From Aquimarina spinulae (GTDB taxonomy: Bacteria > Bacteroidota > Bacteroidia > Flavobacteriales > Flavobacteriaceae), in the NCBI RefSeq assembly GCF_943373825.1, contig NZ_CALSBP010000001.1:1-64000 (forward strand): a DNA stretch of 64,000 nucleotides, in the 5' to 3' direction. Under the pieces are notes generated by a model that was not told the DNA's origin, made no database searches, and saw nothing but the letters and a program-made list of their open reading frames with translations. Shown piece after piece: positions 33,468-42,800 of this stretch. The position numbers and the translations under genes are program-made. Numbering within the stretch: position 1 is the first letter of the stretch; each line of letters opens with the position of its first letter.

Positions 33468-35144
33468 CTAATCAATACGTTTGGCAGGAGTTTTTTGTCC
33501 TCCTTGATTAAGTACAGCGCTAACCACTTTATTATTTTCTTTTATAAACTCTAGAGAAGCAGAGAATTCTTTTACAAAAAATACAGTTTCGCTTTCTGGA
33601 TATATTTTGAAACTTTTTTGCCCTGTTGCTTGCGAAATCAACTGTCCGTTTTCTAAAGATATTGTAAGATTAAATCCTTCTTTGATCTGGTAAACCCCTA
33701 CATATTGGCTAAGTATATTTTTTGATACAGTAATTGCCTTTTTGTCTGCAGGAATAGGCGCATTTGTTTTATACCCTTTAGATTCTTTAACTCTATTTTT
33801 AAAAATAGCTTCAGGTTTTTTACTATCTGTTTTAAACAAAATTTCAGAAAAACTATCCTCGAAGAAAAAAGTGTTTTCTGTTTTAGGAAAGATTTTGAAT
33901 TTCTTACCGGCATCTCTTTGACTGTATAATTGACCATCCTTTAGGCTAATACTTCTTACAGCTCCATCTTCAAACTTATATACACCTGTTAGCTTTTTTA
34001 ATGCTGAAACTGAAACATTTGTTATTTTCTCTTCGCCATATGGTCTGTCTATCGCTATTGCTGCAATACGAACTGTAATGTCTGTAGGGCTATTGCAGTT
34101 GCAATTGGTTAATATTGCAGCATGTACATCTTCTTCGGGAATATAAATCTGATAGGAGGTATATCCAAAGATGCCACCACCATGTTCAATTGTGGGTATT
34201 CCATTGATCTCATTTACACTCCATCCGTATCCATAATAGGTAGGTTTCCCATTATTTAGTGTTGTATTCTGAAATGCTTTTTTAATGGTTTCTGCTTTAA
34301 TCAAAGTATTGGTGTTAACTGCATTTTGCCATTTATGTAAATCTTCTACAGTACTCATCAACGAACCGGCGGCATAGGGTAATGTCATGCTTAGATAAGC
34401 AGAATTAACATATCCTTCTCGAGTTTGATATCCCGAAGCTCTGTTTTTGATGATTTCTCTTTTACTACCATAGTATGAATTATTCATCGCTAATGGTTTG
34501 AAAATATTTTGCTCTACAAAATCCTCATAAGATTGCCCAGAAATTTTTTCAATTATAAAACCCAGGATAATATATCCAGAGTTATTGTATAACCATTTTT
34601 CGCCAGGATCAAAATCCATAGGTTCATTTTTAAAATAATTGATCAACTCTGTAGGAGTCATATCTTTTGCAGCGATCTCAGATAAATTCATAGAGGTGTA
34701 ACTCTTAATCCCCGAAGTATGATTTAAGAGGTGATGTATTGTTATTTTTTTTCCATGTGTAGGGTAATCTGGGATGAATTTGGTGATTTCATCTTCGATG
34801 GTAAGTTTACCTTGTTCCATAAGCATTAAGATAGCTACCGAGGTAAATTGTTTAGTGATAGAACCTATTTCGAAAACATTATTAGGTTTCATAGGAACGT
34901 CGAGTTCTATATTAGCAAGCCCAAAAGCTTTATGATAAATAATTTTCCCCTGTTTGGCAACCAAAACAGTAGCGCCAGAGCCATCTGGTTTATACCTCTC
35001 TTGCAGAAGAGTATCAAATTTTTCTTCGAGACTTTGTGCAAAAGAGGAAAAAGAAAGAGCCGATAAAAATAGTAACATTACAAAGGCTGTGATTGATGAA
35101 TGTTTGGTGATTTTCATAATAAGCTTTTTAATCGATTTATCCAT
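33468..35144 (-). CDS. Exported serine hydrolase, beta-lactamase/DD-peptidase fold
   Basis: The 558-aa protein has a signal peptide ending SFAQ (about residue 37). The class C-type catalytic domain has Ser95 and Lys98 in SITK, and Tyr186/Asn188 in YNN. The KTG equivalent is replaced by HGG in EHGGGIFGY near 303-311, as usual for esterase or peptidase members. The C-terminal part (about 370-558) holds two repeated lipocalin-like modules, each with a VGVYQ/TGVYKF strand and an LENGQL/LKDGQL turn. It probably hydrolyses peptide or ester bonds in the periplasm rather than antibiotics. ATG 35117 is an alternative start, nine codons in, which gives a more compact signal peptide. Confidence 0.92.
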   Translation of the reverse strand: MDKSIKKLIMKITKHSSITAFVMLLFLSALSFSSFAQSLEEKFDTLLQERYKPDGSGATVLVAKQGKIIYHKAFGLANIELDVPMKPNNVFEIGSITKQFTSVAILMLMEQGKLTIEDEITKFIPDYPTHGKKITIHHLLNHTSGIKSYTSMNLSEIAAKDMTPTELINYFKNEPMDFDPGEKWLYNNSGYIILGFIIEKISGQSYEDFVEQNIFKPLAMNNSYYGSKREIIKNRASGYQTREGYVNSAYLSMTLPYAAGSLMSTVEDLHKWQNAVNTNTLIKAETIKKAFQNTTLNNGKPTYYGYGWSVNEINGIPTIEHGGGIFGYTSYQIYIPEEDVHAAILTNCNCNSPTDITVRIAAIAIDRPYGEEKITNVSVSALKKLTGVYKFEDGAVRSISLKDGQLYSQRDAGKKFKIFPKTENTFFFEDSFSEILFKTDSKKPEAIFKNRVKESKGYKTNAPIPADKKAITVSKNILSQYVGVYQIKEGFNLTISLENGQLISQATGQKSFKIYPESETVFFVKEFSASLEFIKENNKVVSAVLNQGGQKTPAKRID

Positions 35145-35285
35145 ATGACGCTCTAATACATTAATGGTTACAGAAAAAAAGAATAAGTATTTAACTAATT
35201 TATGATGAATGATGTAACAAAAAGTAGAATTAGGTTACTTACTATTTACAAACACTCTTAATTAATCAATAAAATCTAACACATA

Positions 35286-37598
35286 ATGAAAACAAGATCA
35301 TTAAAAGTATGGACCACCTTTATCGTGTTACTGTGCATGTCTTTTACCCAGTCGTATGGACAAGAAGTTACAGGAACTTGGAAAGGAAAATTATCGGTTC
35401 AGGGGGCAGAAATTCCTTTAGCATTTCATGTAGAAAAAACGAATGGAGCATTAACTGCAACAATGGATAGCCCATCTCAAGGAGCAACAGGAATCCCTAT
35501 GGATACAGTACTTTTTGAAAACAATCAATTAACTTTAGCATTAAAAAAAGCAGGAGTTAAATATGTAGCAACTGTCGATGCAAAAAAACTTACAGGAACT
35601 TTTTATCAAGGCGGAATGGAACTACCACTAGAAATGGAAAAATCGGAAAAAACTATACCAGGTAACCCAGAATTGGTTACTACAGATTCTGCTCTTGTAG
35701 AATTAGGTAATTTGGATAAAGGGGATTATAAATATTCAGTCGAAGATTATTTTGCGAAACCTAAAGCCAGAACTTTTCGCTTTTCTCCCAACGGGAAATA
35801 CCTTTCTTATAGAGAGAAAGATGATAATAAAAAAAATCATGTATATGTAAAAGAAATTGCTACGGGCAAAGTTACTCGTGTTATTGAAGAAAAAGAAGAA
35901 TTGATTCGAGGATATGGTTGGGCAAATAATAACCGTTTGGTTTATGTAATGGATAAGGGAGGAAATGAAGATTATCATCTCTTTGCTGCAAATATTGATG
36001 GATCAGATCAAAAAGAATTAACTCCTTTTGAAGGTGTTCAGGTAAATATTCTTGAAGGTTTAAAAGAAGATGAAAATCATATGATCATTTCTATGAACAA
36101 GAATAACAAACAAATTTTTGAACCTTATAAAATCAATATAATTACTGGTGAGATTAAACAATTATTCAAAAATGAAGATGCTGCAAATCCAATTGCAGGA
36201 TATAGTTTTGATAAAGATGGTAACCTTAAAGGATATGCCAAAATCAGAGATGGAGTAAACTTTGATTTATATTATGCCAAGGAAGAAGGAAAATATGAAA
36301 TCATTAAACAGTTAAACTGGAAAGATACATTTTCTATTCTGAGATTTGATTATGCTACAGATAATCCTCATGATGCATACGTGGTTTCTAATCTAAAATC
36401 TGATAAGTCTCAAATTTACTTATACGATCTTAAGGCAGATAAAGTGATTAAGAAAATTTTCTCGAACGATAAATATGATGTATCTAGCCTTTCGGTGTCA
36501 AAAAAAAGAGGATATGAGTTAGACTACTTTTCTTATGAAGGAGAAAAGAGTATAATTGTACCCGTAAGTGATTATTATAAGAAATTACACGCAAAAATTA
36601 CAACGAAGTTTCCAGATCATCAATACTCTATTGCGGATAAAACGGATGAAGAAGATAAATATTTAATTTTCTTACAAAGTGATAAATTATATGGAGTGTA
36701 TTATTCTTACGACAACAAGACTGGCGAATTTAAATTGTTATACAACCTAATGCCACAGTTGAAGGAAAAAGATATGGCCGAAATGCGTCCAATTACTTTT
36801 ACAAGTAGAGATGGCTTAACTATAAATGGATATATCACTTTACCAAAAGAAGCATTACAAGGAAAGAAAGTTCCGTTGATTGTAAATCCACACGGTGGGC
36901 CACAAGGTATTCGTGATTCATGGGGATTTAATCCAGAAGCTCAATTGTTTGCTAGTAGGGGGTATGCAACTTTGCAAGTTAATTTTAGAATATCTGGAGG
37001 GTACGGAAGAGAGTTCTTAGAGTCAGGATTTAAAGAAATTGGAAGAAAAGCGATGGACGATGTAGAGGATGGATTAAAGTATGTAATCGATCAAGGTTGG
37101 GTGAATAAAGATAAAGTAGCTATCTATGGAGGGAGTCATGGTGGATATGCTGTGTTGAGAGGGCTAACTAAAACTCCTGATTTGTATACCTGTGGTGTAG
37201 ATTACGTTGGAGTTTCTAATTTGTTTACTTTTATGAAAACCATTCCTCCTTATTGGAAACCTTATTTAAAGATTATAAAAGAAATATGGTATGATGAAGA
37301 TGTGGCCGAAGAAAAAGCTATCATGGAAGAAGTGTCTCCTGTATATCAAATAGATAAAATTAAAAAGCCACTATTTGTAGTGCAAGGAGCAAATGACCCC
37401 AGAGTAAATATAGATGAATCTGATCAGATCGTTAAAGCTTTAAGAGATAAGGGATTTGATGTACCTTATATGGTAAAATATGATGAAGGTCATGGTTTTG
37501 GTAAAGAAGAAAACTCTATAGAGATGTATAGAGCTATGATGGGATTTTATGCAAAACATTTAAATAATAAAAAAACAACAAAACCTGTAAAAGGATAA
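35286..37598 (+). CDS. S9-family prolyl oligopeptidase (exported)
   Basis: The 770-aa protein has a signal peptide ending SYGQ (near residue 25) and a lipocalin-like N-terminal domain (about 27-120). A beta-propeller region (about 150-500) follows, then the alpha/beta hydrolase domain. The catalytic triad is readable: Ser617 in GGSHGGYA, Asp704 in QGANDPRVN and His736 in EGHGFG. The oxyanion segment is NPHGGPQGIRD. S9 enzymes of this architecture cleave short peptides in the periplasm. It is transcribed alone with a strong terminator and is divergent from the serine hydrolase gene (141 bases between starts). The start ATG 35286 fits the signal peptide. Confidence 0.95.
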   Translation: MKTRSLKVWTTFIVLLCMSFTQSYGQEVTGTWKGKLSVQGAEIPLAFHVEKTNGALTATMDSPSQGATGIPMDTVLFENNQLTLALKKAGVKYVATVDAKKLTGTFYQGGMELPLEMEKSEKTIPGNPELVTTDSALVELGNLDKGDYKYSVEDYFAKPKARTFRFSPNGKYLSYREKDDNKKNHVYVKEIATGKVTRVIEEKEELIRGYGWANNNRLVYVMDKGGNEDYHLFAANIDGSDQKELTPFEGVQVNILEGLKEDENHMIISMNKNNKQIFEPYKINIITGEIKQLFKNEDAANPIAGYSFDKDGNLKGYAKIRDGVNFDLYYAKEEGKYEIIKQLNWKDTFSILRFDYATDNPHDAYVVSNLKSDKSQIYLYDLKADKVIKKIFSNDKYDVSSLSVSKKRGYELDYFSYEGEKSIIVPVSDYYKKLHAKITTKFPDHQYSIADKTDEEDKYLIFLQSDKLYGVYYSYDNKTGEFKLLYNLMPQLKEKDMAEMRPITFTSRDGLTINGYITLPKEALQGKKVPLIVNPHGGPQGIRDSWGFNPEAQLFASRGYATLQVNFRISGGYGREFLESGFKEIGRKAMDDVEDGLKYVIDQGWVNKDKVAIYGGSHGGYAVLRGLTKTPDLYTCGVDYVGVSNLFTFMKTIPPYWKPYLKIIKEIWYDEDVAEEKAIMEEVSPVYQIDKIKKPLFVVQGANDPRVNIDESDQIVKALRDKGFDVPYMVKYDEGHGFGKEENSIEMYRAMMGFYAKHLNNKKTTKPVKG

Positions 37599-37623
37599 AT
37601 TAGGTTTTTTAATTGTACATAAC

Positions 37624-37656
37624 AACCTCCTGAAACTTGATTCAGGAGGTTTTTTA
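37624..37656 (+). terminator. Terminator of the S9 peptidase gene
   Basis: AACCTCCTGAA (37624-37634) pairs with TTCAGGAGGTT (37641-37651) around ACTTGA, then TTTTT. Its T-run touches the stop of the converging MarR gene. Confidence 0.9.
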
Positions 37657-38259
37657 TGGTTTTTCTTCAAAGTCAGCGCAATCTAATCTAATATCTACAT
37701 CTTTAAGCTCTGTTTGTATGAAATTACAATAATGATTGTTATCATTTTTTTCATAGAATTTACAAGCATAGCAAGTTCTTTGTACAGATAATATTCCTGA
37801 TCTGTTTAGCTGATAAATTAAAATGTTTATGGTCTTTAACAAAGACTCTTGTTCCTCTGTATTAAAACTTAAAAGTTGCTTCTTGATAGGATCTGCAAAA
37901 TTTTCGGCTTCAGAAACATTTTTTTGTCCTTTTGGAGTTAAGCTTATGTAATAACTTCTATTATCTGTTGACGTCTTATTTTTGAAGATCATTTCTTTTT
38001 TTTCTAGTGCCTTAACAGCATCGCTAATTGTAGGTTTAGTTACATTAAACTCTTTTGCAAGATGACTTACTGTACATAAACCTTCTTTGTGATATGCAAT
38101 AAAAATTATAATCTGTATCTGTATAGGACTTAAGCCTGCAGTTTTTGCGTGTTCCCATAACAACGTTCTAAAGACCTCAGAAATACGTTCCAGGCCAATT
38201 ACAATTTTGCTATTGATATCTTTATGTTGAAATGATATGTCAAAAATACTTTTACTCAT
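37654..38259 (-). CDS. MarR-family regulator with C-terminal Cys cluster
   Basis: The 201-aa protein has a MarR winged helix-turn-helix (about 40-135): LSPIQIQIIIFIAYHK, then VSHLAKEFNVTKPTISDAVKALEKKEMI and the wing TDNRSYYISLTPKG. After the dimerisation helices comes an unusual tail (about 160-201) with CYACKFYEK, HYCNFIQTEL and LDCADF. The four Cys and one His suggest a metal or redox sensor. A GTTAGTA-A-TCCTAAT site overlaps the TAACTTTG box upstream, so it probably represses itself. The same operator lies before two more genes upstream, defining a small regulon. The signal is not known; redox or metal is inferred from the tail and the thioredoxin-like target. Confidence 0.92.
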   Translation of the reverse strand: MSKSIFDISFQHKDINSKIVIGLERISEVFRTLLWEHAKTAGLSPIQIQIIIFIAYHKEGLCTVSHLAKEFNVTKPTISDAVKALEKKEMIFKNKTSTDNRSYYISLTPKGQKNVSEAENFADPIKKQLLSFNTEEQESLLKTINILIYQLNRSGILSVQRTCYACKFYEKNDNNHYCNFIQTELKDVDIRLDCADFEEKP

Positions 38260-38296
38260 ATAAAATGCTAAAGAGAAAGTATCACTTTCTCCTTAG

Positions 38297-38314
38297 CAAA
38301 GTTAGTAATCCTAA
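38297..38314 (-). promoter_or_regulatory. MarR operator overlapping the -7 box of the marR gene
   Basis: TTAGTAATCCTAA (38302-38314) is an imperfect dyad of the TTAGGA-A-TCCTAA type. On the minus strand the TAACTTTG promoter box (38297-38304) overlaps it by three bases, 38 bases before the ATG. Confidence 0.72.
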
Positions 38315-38331
38315 TTATTTATTTGTCGTTT

Positions 38332-38595
38332 TTAGCAATTTTCCATTTCAATAATCGAATATCCTTTGATATGGATATCATTTATCATTTCAGGAGTTGC
38401 TTGTTCAATATGACAGAGTCTACATTCATTAGTAGTAATTTTCTCTGTCTTAAAGGGTTTAGTATCCAGGTAGTTTTCTCCGAATTTAAACACCATATCC
38501 TGATCTGTTATAGAATCGGGAACAAGTATGTCAAAATGCATTATGATCCCATCATTTCGTTGTACGTAAGTATCCCAAACGGCTATCTTCATCAT
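38332..38595 (-). CDS. DUF2024 family protein
   Basis: The 87-aa protein begins MMKIAVWDTYVQRNDG and continues MHFDILVPDS, the standard DUF2024 start. The second half, with ECRLCHIEQA (a CxxCH near residues 58-62) and IKGYSIIEMENC at the end, is also as in the family. It is small, cytoplasmic and of unknown function; the CxxCH invites a metal or thiol role. It lies seven bases after the lipoprotein gene, so the two share a transcript from the operator-bearing promoter near 39400. ATG at 38592 is an equivalent alternative start. Confidence 0.87.
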   Translation of the reverse strand: MMKIAVWDTYVQRNDGIIMHFDILVPDSITDQDMVFKFGENYLDTKPFKTEKITTNECRLCHIEQATPEMINDIHIKGYSIIEMENC

Positions 38596-38602
38596 TATAA
38601 TA

Positions 38603-39328
38603 TTACTTTGATTGTACGGAGTATGGAAGAGATAAATCGGTGCTTAAAACACTGTATACCTTGTACACCCCAAGCATAGGTTTATCTTTGATTTCTGTAT
38701 TTACCTGCATATAGGCAGAAACAGCATCGAACTTAAAATCGGTTTTGTTGTTTATTCTATAATCTGGGATTACTACTTTAATGCTCGTTTTGTTGGTAAT
38801 GACTTGAAAACCGGGTGAATCCATATACATAGGCATTCCTGGATTAGTAGGTGGTAATTTTACTGATGTGTCTGTTTTTTTGAATTGCTTTACCGATAAT
38901 CCACCTTCGACCCGATCATCTTTATGAAGAACTACCCAATGTGGATGCCATATGATCCCATCGTTATCATAGGTAGAATCATTGTTCTCATCCCATAATG
39001 GGGTGTCATCAAAATCAGGATGAGATGTTAAAGCCAATGCTAGGATACCCTTAGTATCATTAAACCCAACATCTGTTGGTTTTAGAGTCGTGGGGAAAAC
39101 ATACCCCAAAACGGGAGCACCATGTAATTGTCCTGCCGGAGCTGGAGTCGTTTTTCCTGCGTTTCCTTTAACATTAATTTCCCAAATAGTGCTATTGATA
39201 TTGGTATCGTGTATAACAGAAGCCTTTACTATTTGTAGATCATCAGTATTGTATTTTTTACATTCGTCACAGGCAATTAACGTACTGCTAAGTGCCATGA
39301 ATACTATAGTTATAATTAAATTTTTCAT
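38603..39328 (-). CDS. Exported protein of unknown function in the MarR regulon
   Basis: The 241-aa protein has a lipoprotein-like signal (TLIACDECKK; Cys20 is the probable lipid site, with CDEC also a CxxC). A beta-rich domain with HPHWVVLHKDDRVEGGLS near 126-143 and MPMYMDSPGFQVI follows. No enzyme motif is recognised. The His-rich WHPHWVVLH and the Asp-rich DENNDSTYDNDG could bind metal. It precedes DUF2024 in an operon, and its promoter region carries the regulon operator plus a long dyad. The envelope location is fairly sure; the function is unknown. Confidence 0.75.
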   Translation of the reverse strand: MKNLIITIVFMALSSTLIACDECKKYNTDDLQIVKASVIHDTNINSTIWEINVKGNAGKTTPAPAGQLHGAPVLGYVFPTTLKPTDVGFNDTKGILALALTSHPDFDDTPLWDENNDSTYDNDGIIWHPHWVVLHKDDRVEGGLSVKQFKKTDTSVKLPPTNPGMPMYMDSPGFQVITNKTSIKVVIPDYRINNKTDFKFDAVSAYMQVNTEIKDKPMLGVYKVYSVLSTDLSLPYSVQSK

Positions 39329-39346
39329 TTTTTTTGGTATTGTTAC

Positions 39347-39387
39347 TTAAAATGAGTCAACCGTGATCAATAATTGACTCATTTTAA
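39347..39387. repeat. 14-bp perfect inverted repeat in the leader of the lipoprotein gene
   Basis: TTAAAATGAGTCAA (39347-39360) and TTGACTCATTTTAA (39374-39387) are perfect complements separated by 13 bases. It lies between the MarR-type operator and the start codon at 39328. No T-run follows on the minus strand, so it is not an ordinary terminator. Confidence 0.85.
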
Positions 39388-39401
39388 AATTGTACTTATA
39401 A

Positions 39402-39414
39402 TTAGGAATCCTAA
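39402..39414 (-). promoter_or_regulatory. MarR operator before the lipoprotein/DUF2024 operon
   Basis: TTAGGAATCCTAA is a perfect 6-bp dyad around one base, 74 bases before the ATG at 39328. It is the most symmetric of the three copies. A clear TAnnTTTG box is not seen beside it. Confidence 0.72.
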
Positions 39415-39432
39415 CTATTTGGATTAAAAAAA

Positions 39433-39666
39433 TTAGCCTTTTACATCTGCCATAGAAGCTCCAAAGTTAATGTGTAGCACATTTCCATTAGATGTTAGTA
39501 GTGCAGGAACAGATTGAACTCCTGCTGTTTCGGCACTCTTGATTTGAGAACGATCCTCTCCTAAATGAACAATTTCTACATTGTCTGATCCGATTAGATT
39601 AACAATATCATGTTCTGCACTAATGCATACTGGGCATCCAGCATGATAAAAAATTGATTTACTCAT
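39433..39666 (-). CDS. Thioredoxin/glutaredoxin-like small protein
   Basis: From ATG 39666 the protein is 77 aa (a TTG at 39699 would add 11 unlikely residues). It begins MSKSIFYHAGCPVCISAEHD, with a CPVC redox motif at residues 10-13, and carries SVPALLTSNG with the cis-Pro loop near 53-62. This is a compact thioredoxin fold resembling flavobacterial thioredoxin-family proteins. It probably handles disulfides or monitors redox state in the cytoplasm. A MarR operator directly abuts its TATATTTG box, so it should respond with the MarR, DUF2024 and lipoprotein genes. Confidence 0.87.
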   Translation of the reverse strand: MSKSIFYHAGCPVCISAEHDIVNLIGSDNVEIVHLGEDRSQIKSAETAGVQSVPALLTSNGNVLHINFGASMADVKG

Positions 39667-39701
39667 TTGTATATATTTTAAAGTTATGCAAAATTGCAAT
39701 G

Positions 39702-39723
39702 CAAATATAGTAAGGAATCCTAA
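39702..39723 (-). promoter_or_regulatory. Promoter box and MarR operator of the thioredoxin-like gene
   Basis: TAAGGAATCCTAA (39711-39723) shares the TCCTAA half and near-perfect symmetry with the other two copies. On the minus strand TATATTTG (39702-39709) follows after one base, 36 bases before ATG 39666. Repressor binding would block the promoter. Confidence 0.75.
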
Positions 39724-39810
39724 CTAAAAAAAGATTTTATAACTTTTTAATACGATTAAGAGAGAATTTTTTCGATTTGAAAGAACAATTAAATTAAAAT
39801 TTAGTGTTTT

Positions 39811-42800
39811 TTAATCTTTAAACGCTCTATTAGAATCCTTGTCTTCCAGTTCATGTTCAGGTTTTTCATTTAGGTAGTTTTCCTCATTGTATAAACGAGA
39901 AAATAGTTTAATGTATTGATTAAATTCATCGACTTTATTGTCTATTATTTCATTGTCCTTATATATAAATAATATATCTACTAAGCTTCTATAATATTCT
40001 ATGTTTGTGACAATCTCTTGAGCATATTCATATTGTTCTTTAATAGATAGGTTACCATAATATGTTAACTGTTCTTGATATTTTTTTGCCAATGTATTCC
40101 ATAGATCTCTAGCTTTTTTCTTTTTCTCTAACCGATAGTATCCAGAAACGAAAGGCCTTAGTAAACTATAATACTCGTAGTGTTGGACTGGTATTTTTTC
40201 AATTCCCAAGTCCAGAATTTCTTCTGCCTTTGTTCTTTTTCCTTCATTAATTAATGTTTCAGCCAGTCTGCTTATACTACTTCTATAACTAATTCCGTTT
40301 CTTCGAGTCTGTGGATCATGATAGATATTTGGATTTTCCCCATTTCCCCAGCTCCAATTTTTAACAATAGGATACATTACATCGGTATTAATTCTACCCA
40401 TTTCATATGGATTGTCAGGGTCTATTTCTGTTCGAATAGGTACTAATTTATACACCAATCCATCGAGTTGTAGATATTCTTTCATCCATATATAATCGTC
40501 ATCACCAAAACTACCTCCCGAAAAATATATTGGTCTTTCCCAATTATTATTAGCGATAATATCCAGCATTAATAAACGATGTTTTAATATATAATCTCCT
40601 TTTAGATGGATATCTATATAAGGAACTATTTTATCGGCATCTTTGGGGTGAACAATACCATTTTTAAGTACAGCTTCTTTATCTACAGGAATTCGAATAT
40701 GTTGAGAGGGAAAAGTATTTACCTTCTTTCCACTTTGAAGATCCCCTTTGGTTCTGGGGTCACTAGACTCGATCCATCGCAACCAATTTTTTATTAGCAT
40801 TGTATCGTTTGTGATAGGTTTATGATAAATAACATCGTTATTTCCATATCTATAAAACTCATGTAGAAGTTGTGAAGGGATGGGAGCACTTTTATATGCA
40901 GCTCTTTTCATTTGATCAATGTACCAATCGGTGGTTAGATAAGTGGTTACTATTACTCTCACATCGGTTCTATATTCCTCAATATCTTGTATGTACCACA
41001 AAGGAAATGAATCATTATCTCCAATTGTAAATAAAATAGCATCTTTTTGACAAGATGATAAATACATTTTTGACATAGATTGGGCTGTATATCGATTAGA
41101 ACGATCATGATCATCCCAATTCTGTTGAGCAAGTATAATAGGTCCTGCAAATAAGCAAAGAATTAGTATAATTAAGGATGTCATTTTAAAATTTACTACG
41201 TTTTTAAGGGTATCAAATAGTGCATATACACTAAACCCTATCCAAATGGCAAATACATAAAAAGAACCGACCAAAGCATAATCACGTTCTCTTACTTCAA
41301 ATGGTTTTTCATTTAGATATATTTTTAAGGCTAATCCTGTGAAAAAGAAAAAAATGAATAGCACCCAGAAGTTTTTTTTGTCTTTTTTGAATTGAAATGT
41401 AAGCCCTATAATTCCTAATAGAAGTGGTAAAAAGTAATAGGTATTACGCGCTTTGTTTTTGAGAACATCACTGGGTAGATGCTCTTGTAATCCTAGGTGT
41501 ATTTCGTCAATAAACTGTATACCACTTAACCAGTTTCCGTTTTGATTCGTCATTTCTCCCTGGATGTCATTTTGTCTTCCCACAAAATTCCACATAAAGT
41601 ATCGCCAATACATATAACCAATTTGATAGCTAAACATGAAGTTGATATTATCTCTGAAAGATGGTTTTTCTATATTGAAGTAATTGCCAAAGGATTTAAG
41701 AAACTGGTCATAATCTTTATTATCTCTTTTACCTGTAGCATATTCTCGTCGGAATCTGGTCACTGCATCAAGCAATTTTTTTTCATTACTAAATTCGGGT
41801 TTGATTATGAACTTAGGTGGCTCCGAAAATTTCATATAATTAGGAATATGCTCTAAGCTCCACATCCTTGGGAAAAATCCTTTGTGGTTATCGTCGAGAT
41901 TTTGTCTTGCGTTTTTCCAATCATTTACTATAATGTATTTCCCTGTTTTTTCATCTTTTTCATATTTTGGGATACCGTCTTGATACGGTTTTTTTTCATC
42001 CAAGGATGCATAAGCTTCTGTGTATTGAGGACCATAAAACAGGTAAGTTTTTGGGTATTGTTCTAAGTTATAATACGCCAATACTTCTCTCGCATTATTT
42101 GGATTATTCTCATTAATTACGGTACCTGCATTTGCACGAATTGGAAGCATGATCCAGCTAGAAAAACCAATCAGAATAAAGAGTATAGATAGGAATAGGG
42201 TATTAAGAAAGCGATACTGCTTTTTTCGAGTGTATTTTAATCCGAAGTAAAAGATAATTGCAATTATTAACCCGGCAATCAAGGTTCCTGAGTTAAAAGG
42301 TAAGTTAATATTATTAATAAAGAATATCTCAGAAATACCAAAGAAAGCAAGTATAGATGGTAGTAATACTTTAAAAATGAAGACCAAAATGGCGACTACT
42401 ATGATATTGGCACAAATAAAACTCTTTGTATTAATGTTTTTATAATTTTTAAAATAGTATAATAGGCCAATAGCTGGAATTGACAATAATCCCATAAAGT
42501 GAACACCGAAAGATAATCCAACGATAAAGGATAGTAATAATAGCCATTTGTTTCCTCTTGGTAAATGCATATCTCGCTCCCATAATAACCCCAGATAGAA
42601 TAGAAGAGATAAGATACAAGTTGCCATGGCGTATACTTCGGCTTCTACTGCATTAAACCAAAAACTATCTGTGAAGGTAAATGTTAATGACCCCATTAAT
42701 CCGCTACCTAGTATTGCAATTGTTTTATTTATGGTAAGAGTTTTATCCTTTGGATTAAGTTTTCGAACAAGATGAATAATAGACCAAAACATAAATAGAA

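Noticed and set aside
33468..35144. Beta-lactamase giving drug resistance
   Set aside because: The SxxK/YxN fold is shared by esterases and peptidases; the KTG motif is replaced by HGG and the C-terminal modules are not those of class C beta-lactamases.
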